A stretch of DNA of 64,000 bases, taken from positions 1,876,690 to 1,940,689 of the forward strand of contig NZ_JAAOZF010000001.1 of assembly GCF_011759705.1 (NCBI RefSeq). The letters run 5' to 3'. The notes beneath the pieces were generated by a model. The model saw only the letters and a list, made by a program, of their open reading frames with translations, made no database searches and was not told the origin of the DNA. The DNA comes from Microbacterium ulmi. GTDB lineage: Bacteria; Actinomycetota; Actinomycetes; Actinomycetales; Microbacteriaceae. Shown here piece after piece: positions 51,695 through 60,246 of the stretch; positions within the stretch are counted from its first letter, which is position 1, and each line of letters starts with the position of its first letter. The translations under genes and the position numbers were made by a program.

Positions 51695-52936
51695 GTGGGC
51701 TGGCAGGAGAATGCGATCTGGTGGCACGTGTACCCGCTGGGCTTCTGCGGCGCCCCGATCCGCGATGTCGACGCGACGCCCGCCCCTCGCATCCGGCGGC
51801 TGCTCGGCTGGCTCGACTACGCCGTCGAGCTCGGCGCCTCCGGGCTGCTGCTCGGGCCCGTGTCCGCCTCGCGGACGCACGGCTATGACGTCGTCGACCC
51901 CTTCCGCATCGACCCGCGTCTCGGCGACGAGCGCGACCTCGACGACCTCGTCGTCGCGTGCAGGGCACGCGGACTGCGCCTCGTGCTCGACGGCGTGTTC
52001 AGCCACGTCGACGCCGGGCATCCGGACCTCCTGCGCACCCTCGGCGACGGCGCGGCCGACCGCGATGCCGGCATCTTCGACATCGACTGGGATGCACCGG
52101 GCGGGCCTGCGCCCCGCGTGTTCGAGGGACACGCGTCCCTCGCTCGCCTCGATCATGCCGACCCACGGACCGCCGACCATGCGGTGCGCGTCATGACGCA
52201 CTGGCTCGACCGGGGCGTCGACGGCTGGCGGCTCGACGCGGCCTACTCGATCGACCCGGCGTTCTGGGCGCGAGTGCTGCCGCGCGTGCGCGCGACGCAT
52301 CCCGACGCATGGTTCCTCGGAGAGGTCATCCACGGCGACTACTCGGCGTTCGTGGACTCGTCCGGCGTGGACTCCGTCACGCAGTACGAGCTGTGGAAGG
52401 CCATCTGGTCGAGCCTGCGGGACGGCAACCTCTTCGAGCTCGACTGGGCGCTGCGCCGTCACAACGGGTTCCTCCAGCGCTTCACGCCGAACACGTTCGT
52501 CGGGAACCACGACGTCACCCGCATCGCGACCACCCTCGGGCCCGACGGCGCCGTCACGGCGCTCGCGATCCTCATGACGGTGGGCGGCATCCCCTCGATC
52601 TATGCGGGCGACGAGCAGGCGTTCACGGGCATCAAGGAGCATCGGCTCGGGGGCGACGACGCGATCCGTCCGTCCTTCCCCGACACCCCGGCCGGGCTCG
52701 CCCCGTGGGGGCGGCGCGTCCATCGCGCGCACCAGGACCTCATCGGACTGCGGCGCCGTCACCCGTGGCTCGCGACCGCGACGACGCAGACCCTGAGCCT
52801 TGCCGGCACGCGCTACGCCTATAGGGCGCAGGCGGCGCACGGCGGGCCGTTCCTCGACGTCGCGATCGACCTCGACCGCGCGCCCGCTGTCACGATCGCG
52901 GATGCCGCGGGCGAGGTGCTCTGGCCGCGCTCGTGA
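51695..52936 (+). CDS. Alpha-amylase-family glycosyl hydrolase (GH13)
   Basis: This 413-residue intracellular protein is a GH13 barrel: nucleophile Asp181 (GWRLDAAYS), acid/base Glu210 (FLGEVIHGD) and third acid Asp273 (GNHDVTRI). LVLDGVFSHV is the first conserved region. There is no signal peptide and only a short C-terminal part, so it is smaller than typical alpha-amylases and may be an alpha-glucosidase or trehalose-type enzyme. GTG start with AGGAGG four bases upstream. Confidence 0.88.
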   Translation: MGWQENAIWWHVYPLGFCGAPIRDVDATPAPRIRRLLGWLDYAVELGASGLLLGPVSASRTHGYDVVDPFRIDPRLGDERDLDDLVVACRARGLRLVLDGVFSHVDAGHPDLLRTLGDGAADRDAGIFDIDWDAPGGPAPRVFEGHASLARLDHADPRTADHAVRVMTHWLDRGVDGWRLDAAYSIDPAFWARVLPRVRATHPDAWFLGEVIHGDYSAFVDSSGVDSVTQYELWKAIWSSLRDGNLFELDWALRRHNGFLQRFTPNTFVGNHDVTRIATTLGPDGAVTALAILMTVGGIPSIYAGDEQAFTGIKEHRLGGDDAIRPSFPDTPAGLAPWGRRVHRAHQDLIGLRRRHPWLATATTQTLSLAGTRYAYRAQAAHGGPFLDVAIDLDRAPAVTIADAAGEVLWPRS

Positions 52937-52937
52937 G

Positions 52938-53021
52938 CGGCCCGGCGCAGCGCGTCGGGCAGGGTCAGCCGGTCCCGCTGGTCGCATCGCGACGGGTCAG
53001 CCGGCCCGGCGCAGCGCGTCG
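52938..53021. repeat. 20-bp direct repeat in spacer
   Basis: CGGCCCGGCGCAGCGCGTCG occurs at 52938-52957 and again at 53002-53021; GGGTCAGCCGG also occurs twice between. The spacer separates the ends of the convergent GH13 and deacetylase genes. No function is assigned; slipped duplication is likely. Confidence 0.5.
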
Positions 53022-53080
53022 CGCCCCACCCGCCCGGCCCCGCGGCCGCGGCCGCGGTCCACCCGGCCGGCGCGAGCCCG

Positions 53081-54247
53081 TCAGCCCACGTCGCGGATGA
53101 ACTCGTCGAGCGGCGTGCCGTAGTTGATGCGGATGACCGGCAGCGCCAGCTTGTCGGTGCCGGGCTTCACATAGCCCCAGTCGATCGTCCGGGCCATCGT
53201 GAACCCCGCCTGGGCGACGCCCTGCTTCGAGCGGTCGTCGTAGTGGCCGAACGGATAGGCGATGACCTGCGCGACCCCGAGCACGCGCGCGGACTCGCTC
53301 AGGTCGGCGGCGATCTCGTCGGGGGAGAGGTTGACCATCTGCCCCTTGCCGTTCGCTCCGGCCTTGTGCATGTCGTGCGTGTGCGAGCGGCGCTGCACGT
53401 ACATGTTCGGCGGCGGGTCCTGCCGGTAGGCCGTGATCATGAACGACGTCGACAGGATGTGGTGGCTCGCGACGATCGGGGCGCCGAGGTCGAACCAGGT
53501 CTGGTCGGCGTCGTCGTCGGTCACCACGACGGACCGCTTCGGCAGCGCGACGCGCCCGTCGATGAAGCCCTCGAGCTCGTCCCACGTGGGCAGGTAGAAC
53601 TGCTGTGCCTCGAGGTACGCCATCTGCGCCTCGACGTCGCCGACGTACGCAAAGTTGCCGCGGAGCCACCCCGACTCGCCCTCGGGCCTGACCGTGAACT
53701 GGTGGTACATGAGGATCGGCACCTGCACGCCGGCAGCGGCGAACGCGTCGGGGGTCGTCCATGCGGCGTGCAGCGTGATCTGCTGATCCGCGCAGGCGAC
53801 GACGTCGGCGCCGTTGATGCGCGTGGCGTCGGCGTAGGCGGCGGCATCCGCATCCGTGGGATACCACCCCCCGAAGACGAAGCCGTCCCGCCGGGGGAGG
53901 GGAAGGTCGCGGTAGAGCACGCCCTGGGTCTGCCGCACGACGCTCATCGCGATGCCTTCGCCGGCGAACGTCACGGCGCACGCGTTCGGGTCGCCCGAGT
54001 CCTTCAGCAGCCGCTGCGCCTCGGTCAGCGGAGTCGGAGTCGGAGTCGGTGTCGGGGCAGGCGTCGGCGCCTGCGTCGCCGTGGGGGATGCCGCGGCCGC
54101 CGGCTGCCCCGCGATCGCGAGTCGCGCGACGAGCACGGGCGTCGCGATGGCGAGCGCGAGCACGACGGCCCCGCTCGCGATGAGCGCCGTGCGTCGGCGA
54201 CCCGTGCGCGCGTCGCGCGCCCCTCGGCGCGTGCCGGACTGTTCCAT
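53081..54247 (-). CDS. Membrane-anchored polysaccharide deacetylase-like protein
   Basis: The 388-residue protein has one membrane helix near residues 20-46, then a Pro/Thr spacer (TPAPTPTPTPTPLT). Next is a small InlB/Listeria-Bacteroides-like repeat (GFVFGGWYPT to LHAAW), then a NodB-type domain: TDDDADQT in place of TFDDG, SHTHDMH for the metal His pair, and YPFGHYDD. NodB enzymes remove acyl groups from cell-wall or extracellular glycans. The altered first motif leaves activity open. It acts outside the membrane. Confidence 0.82.
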   Translation of the reverse strand: MEQSGTRRGARDARTGRRRTALIASGAVVLALAIATPVLVARLAIAGQPAAAASPTATQAPTPAPTPTPTPTPLTEAQRLLKDSGDPNACAVTFAGEGIAMSVVRQTQGVLYRDLPLPRRDGFVFGGWYPTDADAAAYADATRINGADVVACADQQITLHAAWTTPDAFAAAGVQVPILMYHQFTVRPEGESGWLRGNFAYVGDVEAQMAYLEAQQFYLPTWDELEGFIDGRVALPKRSVVVTDDDADQTWFDLGAPIVASHHILSTSFMITAYRQDPPPNMYVQRRSHTHDMHKAGANGKGQMVNLSPDEIAADLSESARVLGVAQVIAYPFGHYDDRSKQGVAQAGFTMARTIDWGYVKPGTDKLALPVIRINYGTPLDEFIRDVG

Positions 54248-54405
54248 CGTCGCCCCCAGTCGAGCGCCGCCATCTCCCCAGACGCGGCGTCAGTCACCGC
54301 GAGCCTAGCCCCCTGCGGCACGGCGACCGCTCCGGCGTCCACAGTCCTGTGCACAGCGAGACTCCGGGGCGGACAGCCCCTGAACCTGCGTCCGTGGTCC
54401 GCCGC
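54248..54405. other. Spacer, no gene seen
   Basis: Between the deacetylase start and the SDR remnant I see no coding sequence, strong hairpin or clear promoter. CACAGTCCTGTGCACAG at 54338-54354 has partial symmetry only. Confidence 0.4.
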
Positions 54406-54534
54406 TCAGGCCGCGGGCCGTCGCCCGCCGCTCGCGAGGGTCACGCCGATGACCTACGCGCCGTCGTCGCTGGAGAGGAAGGCGCTGGATGCCGCGAGCG
54501 CGTCCGCTTCGGCGGCGCCTGGCAGGACCGCCAT
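54406..54534 (-). pseudogene. C-terminal remnant of a short-chain dehydrogenase
   Basis: Read leftward from 54534, this frame gives ADALAASSAFLSSDDGA, a TAG stop at 54456-54454, then VIGVTLASGGRRPAA and TGA. That is the usual SDR ending (FLASDD-A-Y-VTGVTL-DGGR) with a stop where Tyr is expected. No Rossmann motif is found upstream on this strand. SDR genes often lie divergent from TetR genes, as here, so this is probably the decayed target of the 54588 regulator. Confidence 0.6.
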
Positions 54535-54587
54535 GGCGTGTGTCGTCTCCTCGACCAGACAACAGTGTCCGGCAATAGGTTGTACCC

Positions 54588-55172
54588 GTGCCGACCCCCT
54601 CGGATCCGAAGCCCCGCCGCAACCGCGGCCCCGCCGCAGGCCCCGACAATCGGCGAGCCCTCATCGTCGCCGCGCGAGAGGTGTACGCGCAGTCGGGGCT
54701 GAGCGCGCCGTTCAGCGCCATCGCGAAGCGTGCGGGCGTCGGCCAGGGCTCGCTCTACCGGCACTTCCCCGACCGCACGGCGCTCGCCGTCGCCGTCTTC
54801 GACGAGAACATCGCCGAGCTCGAGGCGTTCACGGCGCCGGTGGAGCGCACGCTCGACGACCTGCTCGACCGCGTCGCCGATCAGGCGATGGTCTCGACGG
54901 CGCTCATCACGCTCCTCGGCGGCGACCCGCACGACGCCCGCGTGCGCTCCATCGGCCGGCGGTACCGGGCCGTCGTCGAGCGTCTCGTCGACCGTGAGCG
55001 TGCGGCCGGGCATCTCGCGGCATCCGTCTCGGCGGAGGACGTCCTGCTCGCGACCGCGATGCTCGCGGGGGCGATCTCGCGCAGCGACCCGGTCGAACGA
55101 GCCGTGGTGGCGACGCGTGCGCGTGCCCTCTTCCGTGCCGCCTTCGCCGCGGGCACCGAGCCGCGGGCCTGA
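54588..55172 (+). CDS. TetR-family regulator
   Basis: This 194-residue repressor has the helix-turn-helix FSAIAKRAGVGQGSLYRHFP and a TetR_C-type helical tail. The GTG at 54588 has no Shine-Dalgarno; TAGGTT at 54577-54582 would place the transcription start at about this codon, so the message may be leaderless. ACAAC (54558-54562) and GTTGT (54579-54583) flank the promoter and may be an operator. Its probable divergent target is now a pseudogene. Confidence 0.85.
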   Translation: MPTPSDPKPRRNRGPAAGPDNRRALIVAAREVYAQSGLSAPFSAIAKRAGVGQGSLYRHFPDRTALAVAVFDENIAELEAFTAPVERTLDDLLDRVADQAMVSTALITLLGGDPHDARVRSIGRRYRAVVERLVDRERAAGHLAASVSAEDVLLATAMLAGAISRSDPVERAVVATRARALFRAAFAAGTEPRA

Positions 55173-55174
55173 CG

Positions 55175-56566
55175 CTAGAGCCTCGTCCATGCCTCCGTCA
55201 GCACGCTGCGGAGGATCTGCTCGATCTCGGCGAACTCCGTCGGCCCCGTCGTGAGCGGTGGCGCGAGCTGGATGACCGGGTCGCCGCGGTCGTCGGCGCG
55301 GCAGTACAGACCCGCGTCGAAGAGCGCCTTCGAGAGGAAGCCGCGCAGCATGCGCTCCGACTCGTCCGCCGTGAACGTCGCCCTCGTCGCCTTGTCCTTG
55401 ACGAGCTCGACGCCGAAGAAGTACCCGTCGCCGCGCACATCCCCCACGATCGGCAGGTCGAGCAGCTGCTCGAGCGTCGCGCGGAAGGCGGGTGAGTTCT
55501 CGCGGACGCGCTCGTTGAGCCGCTCCTCCTCGAACACGTCGAGGTTCTCGAGCGCGACGGCCGCCGAGACGGGATGCCCCGCCCACGTGTAGCCGTGCGG
55601 GAACGTCGTCTGACCGTGGGAGAACGGCTCGTGGATCCGATCGCTCACGATCGTCGCCCCCAGCGGCGCGTATCCGCTCGTCATGGCCTTCGCGCACGTG
55701 ATCATGTCGGGGACATAGCCGTACGCGTCGCACGCGAACCACTCCCCGATGCGTCCGAAGGCGCAGATGACCTCGTCGCTGACGAGGAGCACGTCGTGCC
55801 GGTCGCAGATCTCGCGCACCCGCTGGAAATAGCCGGGCGGCGGCGGGAAGCATCCTCCCGAGTTCTGCACGGGCTCCAGGAACACGGCCGCGACCGTCTC
55901 GGGCCCCTCGAAGACGATCATCTCCTCGATGCGGTCCGCCGCCCACAGCCCGAACTGCTCGATCGAGCCGTCGAAGCCCATCTCGTGGGCGCGGTAGTAG
56001 TTCGTGTTCGGCACCCGGAAGCCGCCCGGCGTGACGGGCTCGAACATCTCCTTCATGGCGGGAAGCCCCGTGATCGCGAGGGCGCCCTGCGATGTGCCGT
56101 GATAGGCGATCGCGCGCGAGATGACCTTGTGCTTGCGGTGTCGTCCGACCAGCTTCCAGTACTGCTTGGCGAGCTTGAACGCCGTCTCGACGGCCTCGCC
56201 CCCGCCTGTAGAGAAGAAGACGCGGTTGAGGTCTCCCGGGGCGTAGGCGGCGAGCCGCTCGGCGAGCTCGATCGCGGCGGGGTGCGCGTACGACCAGATC
56301 GGGAAGAACGCGAGCTTCTCGGCCTGCCGCGCGCCGGCCTCGGCCAGACGACGCCTGCCGTGCCCCGCGTTGACGACGAACAGACCCGAGAGGCCGTCGA
56401 TGTAGCGCTTCCCCGCGGCATCCCAGATGTGGTGCCCCTCGCCTCGCACGATGATCGGGATGCCGGGTCCCTCCGTCATCGCCGACTGGCGAGCGAAGTG
56501 CATCCACAGGTGATCGCGGGCCTTCGCCTGGAGCGCGGCCTCGTCGATCGGGGTCTCGGTCGTCAT
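55175..56566 (-). CDS. Class III aminotransferase, aspartate aminotransferase family
   Basis: This 463-residue PLP enzyme of fold type I, class III, has the PLP Lys293 in ITCAKAMTSGYAPLG, the Asp of LLVSDEVICAFGR and STGGGEAVETAFKLAK for the phosphate site. The family includes omega-aminotransferases for putrescine, beta-alanine, GABA and pyruvate. The exact amine is not predictable. GGGAGGTG lies before the ATG. Its end meets the convergent TetR gene within two bases. Confidence 0.9.
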   Translation of the reverse strand: MTTETPIDEAALQAKARDHLWMHFARQSAMTEGPGIPIIVRGEGHHIWDAAGKRYIDGLSGLFVVNAGHGRRRLAEAGARQAEKLAFFPIWSYAHPAAIELAERLAAYAPGDLNRVFFSTGGGEAVETAFKLAKQYWKLVGRHRKHKVISRAIAYHGTSQGALAITGLPAMKEMFEPVTPGGFRVPNTNYYRAHEMGFDGSIEQFGLWAADRIEEMIVFEGPETVAAVFLEPVQNSGGCFPPPPGYFQRVREICDRHDVLLVSDEVICAFGRIGEWFACDAYGYVPDMITCAKAMTSGYAPLGATIVSDRIHEPFSHGQTTFPHGYTWAGHPVSAAVALENLDVFEEERLNERVRENSPAFRATLEQLLDLPIVGDVRGDGYFFGVELVKDKATRATFTADESERMLRGFLSKALFDAGLYCRADDRGDPVIQLAPPLTTGPTEFAEIEQILRSVLTEAWTRL

Positions 56567-56617
56567 GTGTGCACCTCCCTGCGCCCGACGATACCGGCGC
56601 GCCGCGGGCGGCGCGGG

Positions 56618-57790
56618 TCAGGCGGCCGCGGGGACCGGATCGCGCAGGAGCTCGCCGAAGGCGGCCTCGGCCGCTCCGATCAGCAGGCGATCCTCCGCGA
56701 GGGCCGCCGAGCGGATGGCGAGCGCCTCGGCGTTCGCGAACATCGCCTGCGACCGGACCGCCTCCGTCAGACCGTCGAGGTCCTGCTCGGCGATCATCGC
56801 GAGGAACCCGCCGAGGACGATGACGGACGGATTGAGCACGTTGACGGCGTTCGTGAGGGCGGTGGTGAGGATGCGGCGCTGCCGCGCGACCTCCTCGACG
56901 ACGTCGGGAGCCGTCGACGCACGCAGCGCCGCGGCGAGCGTCGGCTCGTCGGCGTTCGTGAGGCCCAGCGCCGCGAGCAGGCGAACGCGGCTCACCTCGT
57001 CCTCGAGCACGCCGTTGCCCGCGCGCCTGTCCGCGGCCGCCGCGATGCCCGGACGGTTCTGCCCGAACTCGCCCGCGTAGCCGCCCGCGCCCAGGACGGG
57101 TCGTCCGTCGATCACGAGGCCTCCGCCGATGCCGCTTGCGCCTCCGTTGAGATAGACGATGTCGTCGATGCCCTGCGCCGCGCCGAAGAGGTGCTCGGCG
57201 TGCGCGCCCATGCTCGCGTCGTTGCCGACGACGGTCGGAAGACCCGTGGCCTGCTCGAGCAGGTCGCGGATCGCGGCATCCGTCCATCTGAGATGCGGGG
57301 CGTTGCGCACGAGTCCGTCGGACGCCCGCACGAGCCCCGGCACCGCGACCCCGGTCGCGACGATGCGCGTGCCGGCGAGGGGACTGCGTCGCCACTGCTC
57401 GATCTGATCCGCGACGAGCGCCGCCGTCTCGTCTGGCGCGAGGAGGTGGTTCAGCTCGAGGCGCGCGCGGGCGGGGATCGCGCGATCGAGGCCGACCGCG
57501 GCGATCGTGAGGGCGTCGACCTCGGGGTTGATCGCGATCGCGACCACGTGCGAGTCCGCCGAGACGACGGGGGAGGGGCGTCCGACTCGGCGGCTGGGGT
57601 CGGGGGCGCGCTCCTCGACGAGGTGGGCGGCGGCGAGCTCCGACACGAGGTCGCCGATCGTGGAACGATTGAGGCCCGTGGCCTCCGTCAGAGCAGCGCG
57701 GGAGAGCGGGCCCTCCAGATGCACGATGCGCAGGACGCGCGCCAGGTTGCGCTGCCGGACTCCTTCGATCGCACCGATGCCATCTGCCAT
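56618..57790 (-). CDS. ROK-family transcriptional regulator
   Basis: This 390-residue protein has an N-terminal winged helix (LSRAALTEATGLNRSTIGDL) and a ROK sugar-kinase-like domain (VATGVAVPGLVR; VYLNGGASGIGGG; GEFGQNRPG). The CxCGxxGCxE zinc motif usual in ROK proteins is absent; the equivalent stretch has no Cys. It is divergent from the sugar ABC operon and should repress it until a sugar binds. Confidence 0.9.
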   Translation of the reverse strand: MADGIGAIEGVRQRNLARVLRIVHLEGPLSRAALTEATGLNRSTIGDLVSELAAAHLVEERAPDPSRRVGRPSPVVSADSHVVAIAINPEVDALTIAAVGLDRAIPARARLELNHLLAPDETAALVADQIEQWRRSPLAGTRIVATGVAVPGLVRASDGLVRNAPHLRWTDAAIRDLLEQATGLPTVVGNDASMGAHAEHLFGAAQGIDDIVYLNGGASGIGGGLVIDGRPVLGAGGYAGEFGQNRPGIAAAADRRAGNGVLEDEVSRVRLLAALGLTNADEPTLAAALRASTAPDVVEEVARQRRILTTALTNAVNVLNPSVIVLGGFLAMIAEQDLDGLTEAVRSQAMFANAEALAIRSAALAEDRLLIGAAEAAFGELLRDPVPAAA

Positions 57791-57821
57791 CCGACCACCC
57801 TACGAGATCAGATCGTGACCT

Positions 57822-57868
57822 CCCACATATTTGTTGGGCTTGACCACCAATCTGTGGGGATTTAGGGT
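57822..57868 (+). promoter_or_regulatory. Promoter and ROK operator of the sugar ABC operon
   Basis: TTGACC (57840-57845), 17 bases and TAGGGT (57863-57868) form a good promoter. CCCACATATTTGTTG (57822-57836) and CCACCAATCTGTGGG (57844-57858) are inverted copies with 12 of 15 matches, and they bracket the -35 box. This fits a ROK repressor that blocks polymerase binding. Confidence 0.7.
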
Positions 57869-57923
57869 GAAGGTGTCCACATCACTTTCGACACATTGGT
57901 CGAAACTTTCGAGAGGTTCGAAG

Positions 57924-59249
57924 ATGAACACACGCAGCACCATGCGTGCCGTCGCGGGAATCGCCGCGGCGGGACTCGCGGTAGGCGCACTCGCCGGCTG
58001 TGCCGCCGGCGACCAGGGCGGAGACGCCGACAGTGGCGATGTCACCATCACCTGGTGGCACAACGGCACCGGCGAGCCCCTGAAGTCGTTCTGGGAGGAC
58101 GTCGCCAAGGAGTTCGAGGGCGACCACCCCGGCGTGCAGGTCAAGGTGGAGGCCTTCCAGAACGAAGACCTCCAGCGCACGCTCATCCCCAACGCCCTGC
58201 AGGCCGGCGGCGACGCCGCACCCGACCTGTTCATGGTCTGGGCCGAGGGCGAGATCAAGTCTCAGGTCGAGGCGGGCTACCTGAAGGACCTCAGCGGCCT
58301 GACGGACGTCGTCGACAGCGTCGGCGGTGCCGGCACCGGCTGGAACGTCGACGGCAAGCAGTACGGCATTCCCTTCCGGTACGGGATCGAAGGCCTCTGG
58401 TACAACCAGGAGCTGTTCGACCAGGCGGGCATCACCGACAACCCGGCGACCTTCGACGAGCTCACGGCTGACGTCAACAAGCTCAGCGAGGCGGGCGTGG
58501 CGCCGATCGGCGTCGGCGCCGGCGACGGCTGGCCCGCGGCTCACTGGTGGTACCAGTTCGCGATCAAGACCTGCTCGCCCGAGTCGCTCAAGGAGGCCGC
58601 CGACACCCTCACGTTCGACGACCCCTGCTTCGTCAAGGCCGGCGAGAACCTGAAGACGTGGATGGACGGCTTCTCCGGCGACCTCCCGTTCCAGTCGAAC
58701 CCGACGAGCACGCCCGCGCAGAGCGTGCCGAACAGCTCGGCCGGCCTGCTGGCCTCCGGTGCGACCGGCATGGAGCTCATGGGCACGTGGCACCGCGGTG
58801 AGGTCGCGAAGCTCGTCCCGGGCGCTCCGGCCGACAACCCGCCGGCTCCCGAGTGGCTCAAGTGGATGCCGGTTCCCGACATCGAGGGCGCCGAGGGCGC
58901 TCCCGGTGCCGCGCTCGGCTCGGGTGACGCGTGGGGCGTCTACAAGGACGCTCCCGACGCGACGCTCGACCTGCTCGAATACGTCATGAGCCCCGACGTG
59001 CAGAAGCGCTTCGCTGCGACCGGCGAGATCCCGACGGTGAAGGGTGCCGAGGCCGGCATCACCGACCCCGTGCTCAAGCAGATCGCCGAAGGCACGCAGA
59101 ACGCGAGCGTCGTCGTGACGTGGCTGGACACGCAGTACGGTCCGGTCATCGGCAAGGCCATGAACGACGCCATCGTCAACCTGATGTTCGGCGACGGCAC
59201 GCCTCAGTCGGTCCCCGATGCGATGAACGCGGCTGCAGCCACCCTGTAA
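57924..59249 (+). CDS. Sugar ABC transporter substrate-binding lipoprotein
   Basis: This 441-residue lipoprotein has lipobox LAGC with Cys26 and a family 1 (MalE/CebE-like) binding fold: ITWWHNGTGEPLKSFWEDVA at the start, and ARSAGG-like hinge regions with many Trp residues (AHWWYQF; ELMGTWHRGEV) that would stack on sugar rings. With a GH3 enzyme in the operon, a beta-linked disaccharide or oligosaccharide is likely. The ATG follows GAGAGGTTCGAAG. Confidence 0.92.
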   Translation: MNTRSTMRAVAGIAAAGLAVGALAGCAAGDQGGDADSGDVTITWWHNGTGEPLKSFWEDVAKEFEGDHPGVQVKVEAFQNEDLQRTLIPNALQAGGDAAPDLFMVWAEGEIKSQVEAGYLKDLSGLTDVVDSVGGAGTGWNVDGKQYGIPFRYGIEGLWYNQELFDQAGITDNPATFDELTADVNKLSEAGVAPIGVGAGDGWPAAHWWYQFAIKTCSPESLKEAADTLTFDDPCFVKAGENLKTWMDGFSGDLPFQSNPTSTPAQSVPNSSAGLLASGATGMELMGTWHRGEVAKLVPGAPADNPPAPEWLKWMPVPDIEGAEGAPGAALGSGDAWGVYKDAPDATLDLLEYVMSPDVQKRFAATGEIPTVKGAEAGITDPVLKQIAEGTQNASVVVTWLDTQYGPVIGKAMNDAIVNLMFGDGTPQSVPDAMNAAAATL

Positions 59250-59255
59250 CGCCTC

Positions 59256-60245
59256 ATGACAGTCATCAACAACACCGGGCCCGCGGTCGTTTCCGCGGGC
59301 CCGGGCCCCTTGCCCCGCAGGAAGGCGCCGAGGGCCGCCTTCATCCGCCGGTGGAGCGAGATCGCCCTGTTCGCGGGCCCCGCTGTGCTGGTCTACCTCG
59401 CCTTCGTTCTGCTCCCTGTCGTTCTGGCAGCGTTCTACAGCTTCTTCAACTGGAGCGGGCTCGGACCTCTGGACCGCTTCATCGGCTTCGACAACTACGT
59501 CCGGCTCCTCGCCGACCCGGTGTTCCACCGCTCGATCGGCAACAACTTCTTCATCGTCATCGCGTCGCTCCTCATCCAGGGCCCCCTGGCGATCCTCGTC
59601 GCGCTTCTGATGAACCGGCCCCTGCGCTTCCGCGGGCTGCTGCGCGCGCTCATCTTCGTCCCCTACGTCCTCAGCGAGGTCACCGCAGGCCTCGCGTTCC
59701 AGATCATGCTCCAGTCGGTTCCCCCGCAGCGGTATGGCCCGATCGACACGTGGCTGCGCATGCTCGGTGTCGAGAACCCTCCGGCCTGGCTCGCGGATCC
59801 GAACGTCGTGATGTGGACGCTGTTCGGCATCCTCACCTGGAAGTACCTGGGTCTCGCGATCATCCTGATGCTCGCGGGTCTGGCCGGCGTGCCCGAGGAG
59901 CTGAACGAGGCCGCCGCTCTCGACGGCGCCAACTGGTGGCAGACGCAGTGGTACATCACCGTGCCGCTGCTGGGCCCCACCATCCGCATCTGGGCATTCC
60001 TCTCGATCATCGGATCGCTCCAGCTGTTCGACATGGTGTGGATCGTGACCGGCGGCGGGCCTCTGCAGGCCTCGTCGACGATGGCGGTCTACATGGTCCA
60101 GAACGGACTGAACGTCTCTCAGATCGGGTACGGCAGTGCTGTCGCCGTCGTCCTGTTCATCATCTCCCTCGTCATCGCCCTGGTGTATCAGCGCTTCGCG
60201 CTGCGACGCGATCTGCAGGGCTCTCTCACCAGCGGGGTGCGCTGA
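59256..60245 (+). CDS. Sugar ABC transporter permease 1 (MalF type)
   Basis: This 329-residue permease has six membrane helices and the EAA loop EELNEAAALDGANWWQTQWY, which contacts the ATPase. No ATPase gene is in the operon; a shared MsiK-type ATPase elsewhere is usual in actinobacteria. Codons 7-17 contain a 12-bp hairpin that may reduce its translation relative to the binding protein. Confidence 0.92.
   Translation: MTVINNTGPAVVSAGPGPLPRRKAPRAAFIRRWSEIALFAGPAVLVYLAFVLLPVVLAAFYSFFNWSGLGPLDRFIGFDNYVRLLADPVFHRSIGNNFFIVIASLLIQGPLAILVALLMNRPLRFRGLLRALIFVPYVLSEVTAGLAFQIMLQSVPPQRYGPIDTWLRMLGVENPPAWLADPNVVMWTLFGILTWKYLGLAIILMLAGLAGVPEELNEAAALDGANWWQTQWYITVPLLGPTIRIWAFLSIIGSLQLFDMVWIVTGGGPLQASSTMAVYMVQNGLNVSQIGYGSAVAVVLFIISLVIALVYQRFALRRDLQGSLTSGVR
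59275..59304 (+). terminator. Strong hairpin at the 5' end of the permease gene
   Basis: CCGGGCCCGCGG (59275-59286), loop TCGTTT and CCGCGGGCCCGG (59293-59304) form a perfect 12-bp all-GC stem. It starts 25 bases after the binding-protein stop, inside the permease reading frame. It may stop a part of transcripts or protect the binding-protein mRNA end, much like the hairpin at 19262 in the other ABC operon. Confidence 0.7.
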
Positions 60246-60246
60246 C

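Noticed and set aside
54441..57395. 984-codon open frame on the minus strand near the aminotransferase and ROK genes
   Set aside because: Very Arg/Ala-rich and out of frame with the aminotransferase and ROK genes, which both have full family motifs on the same strand.
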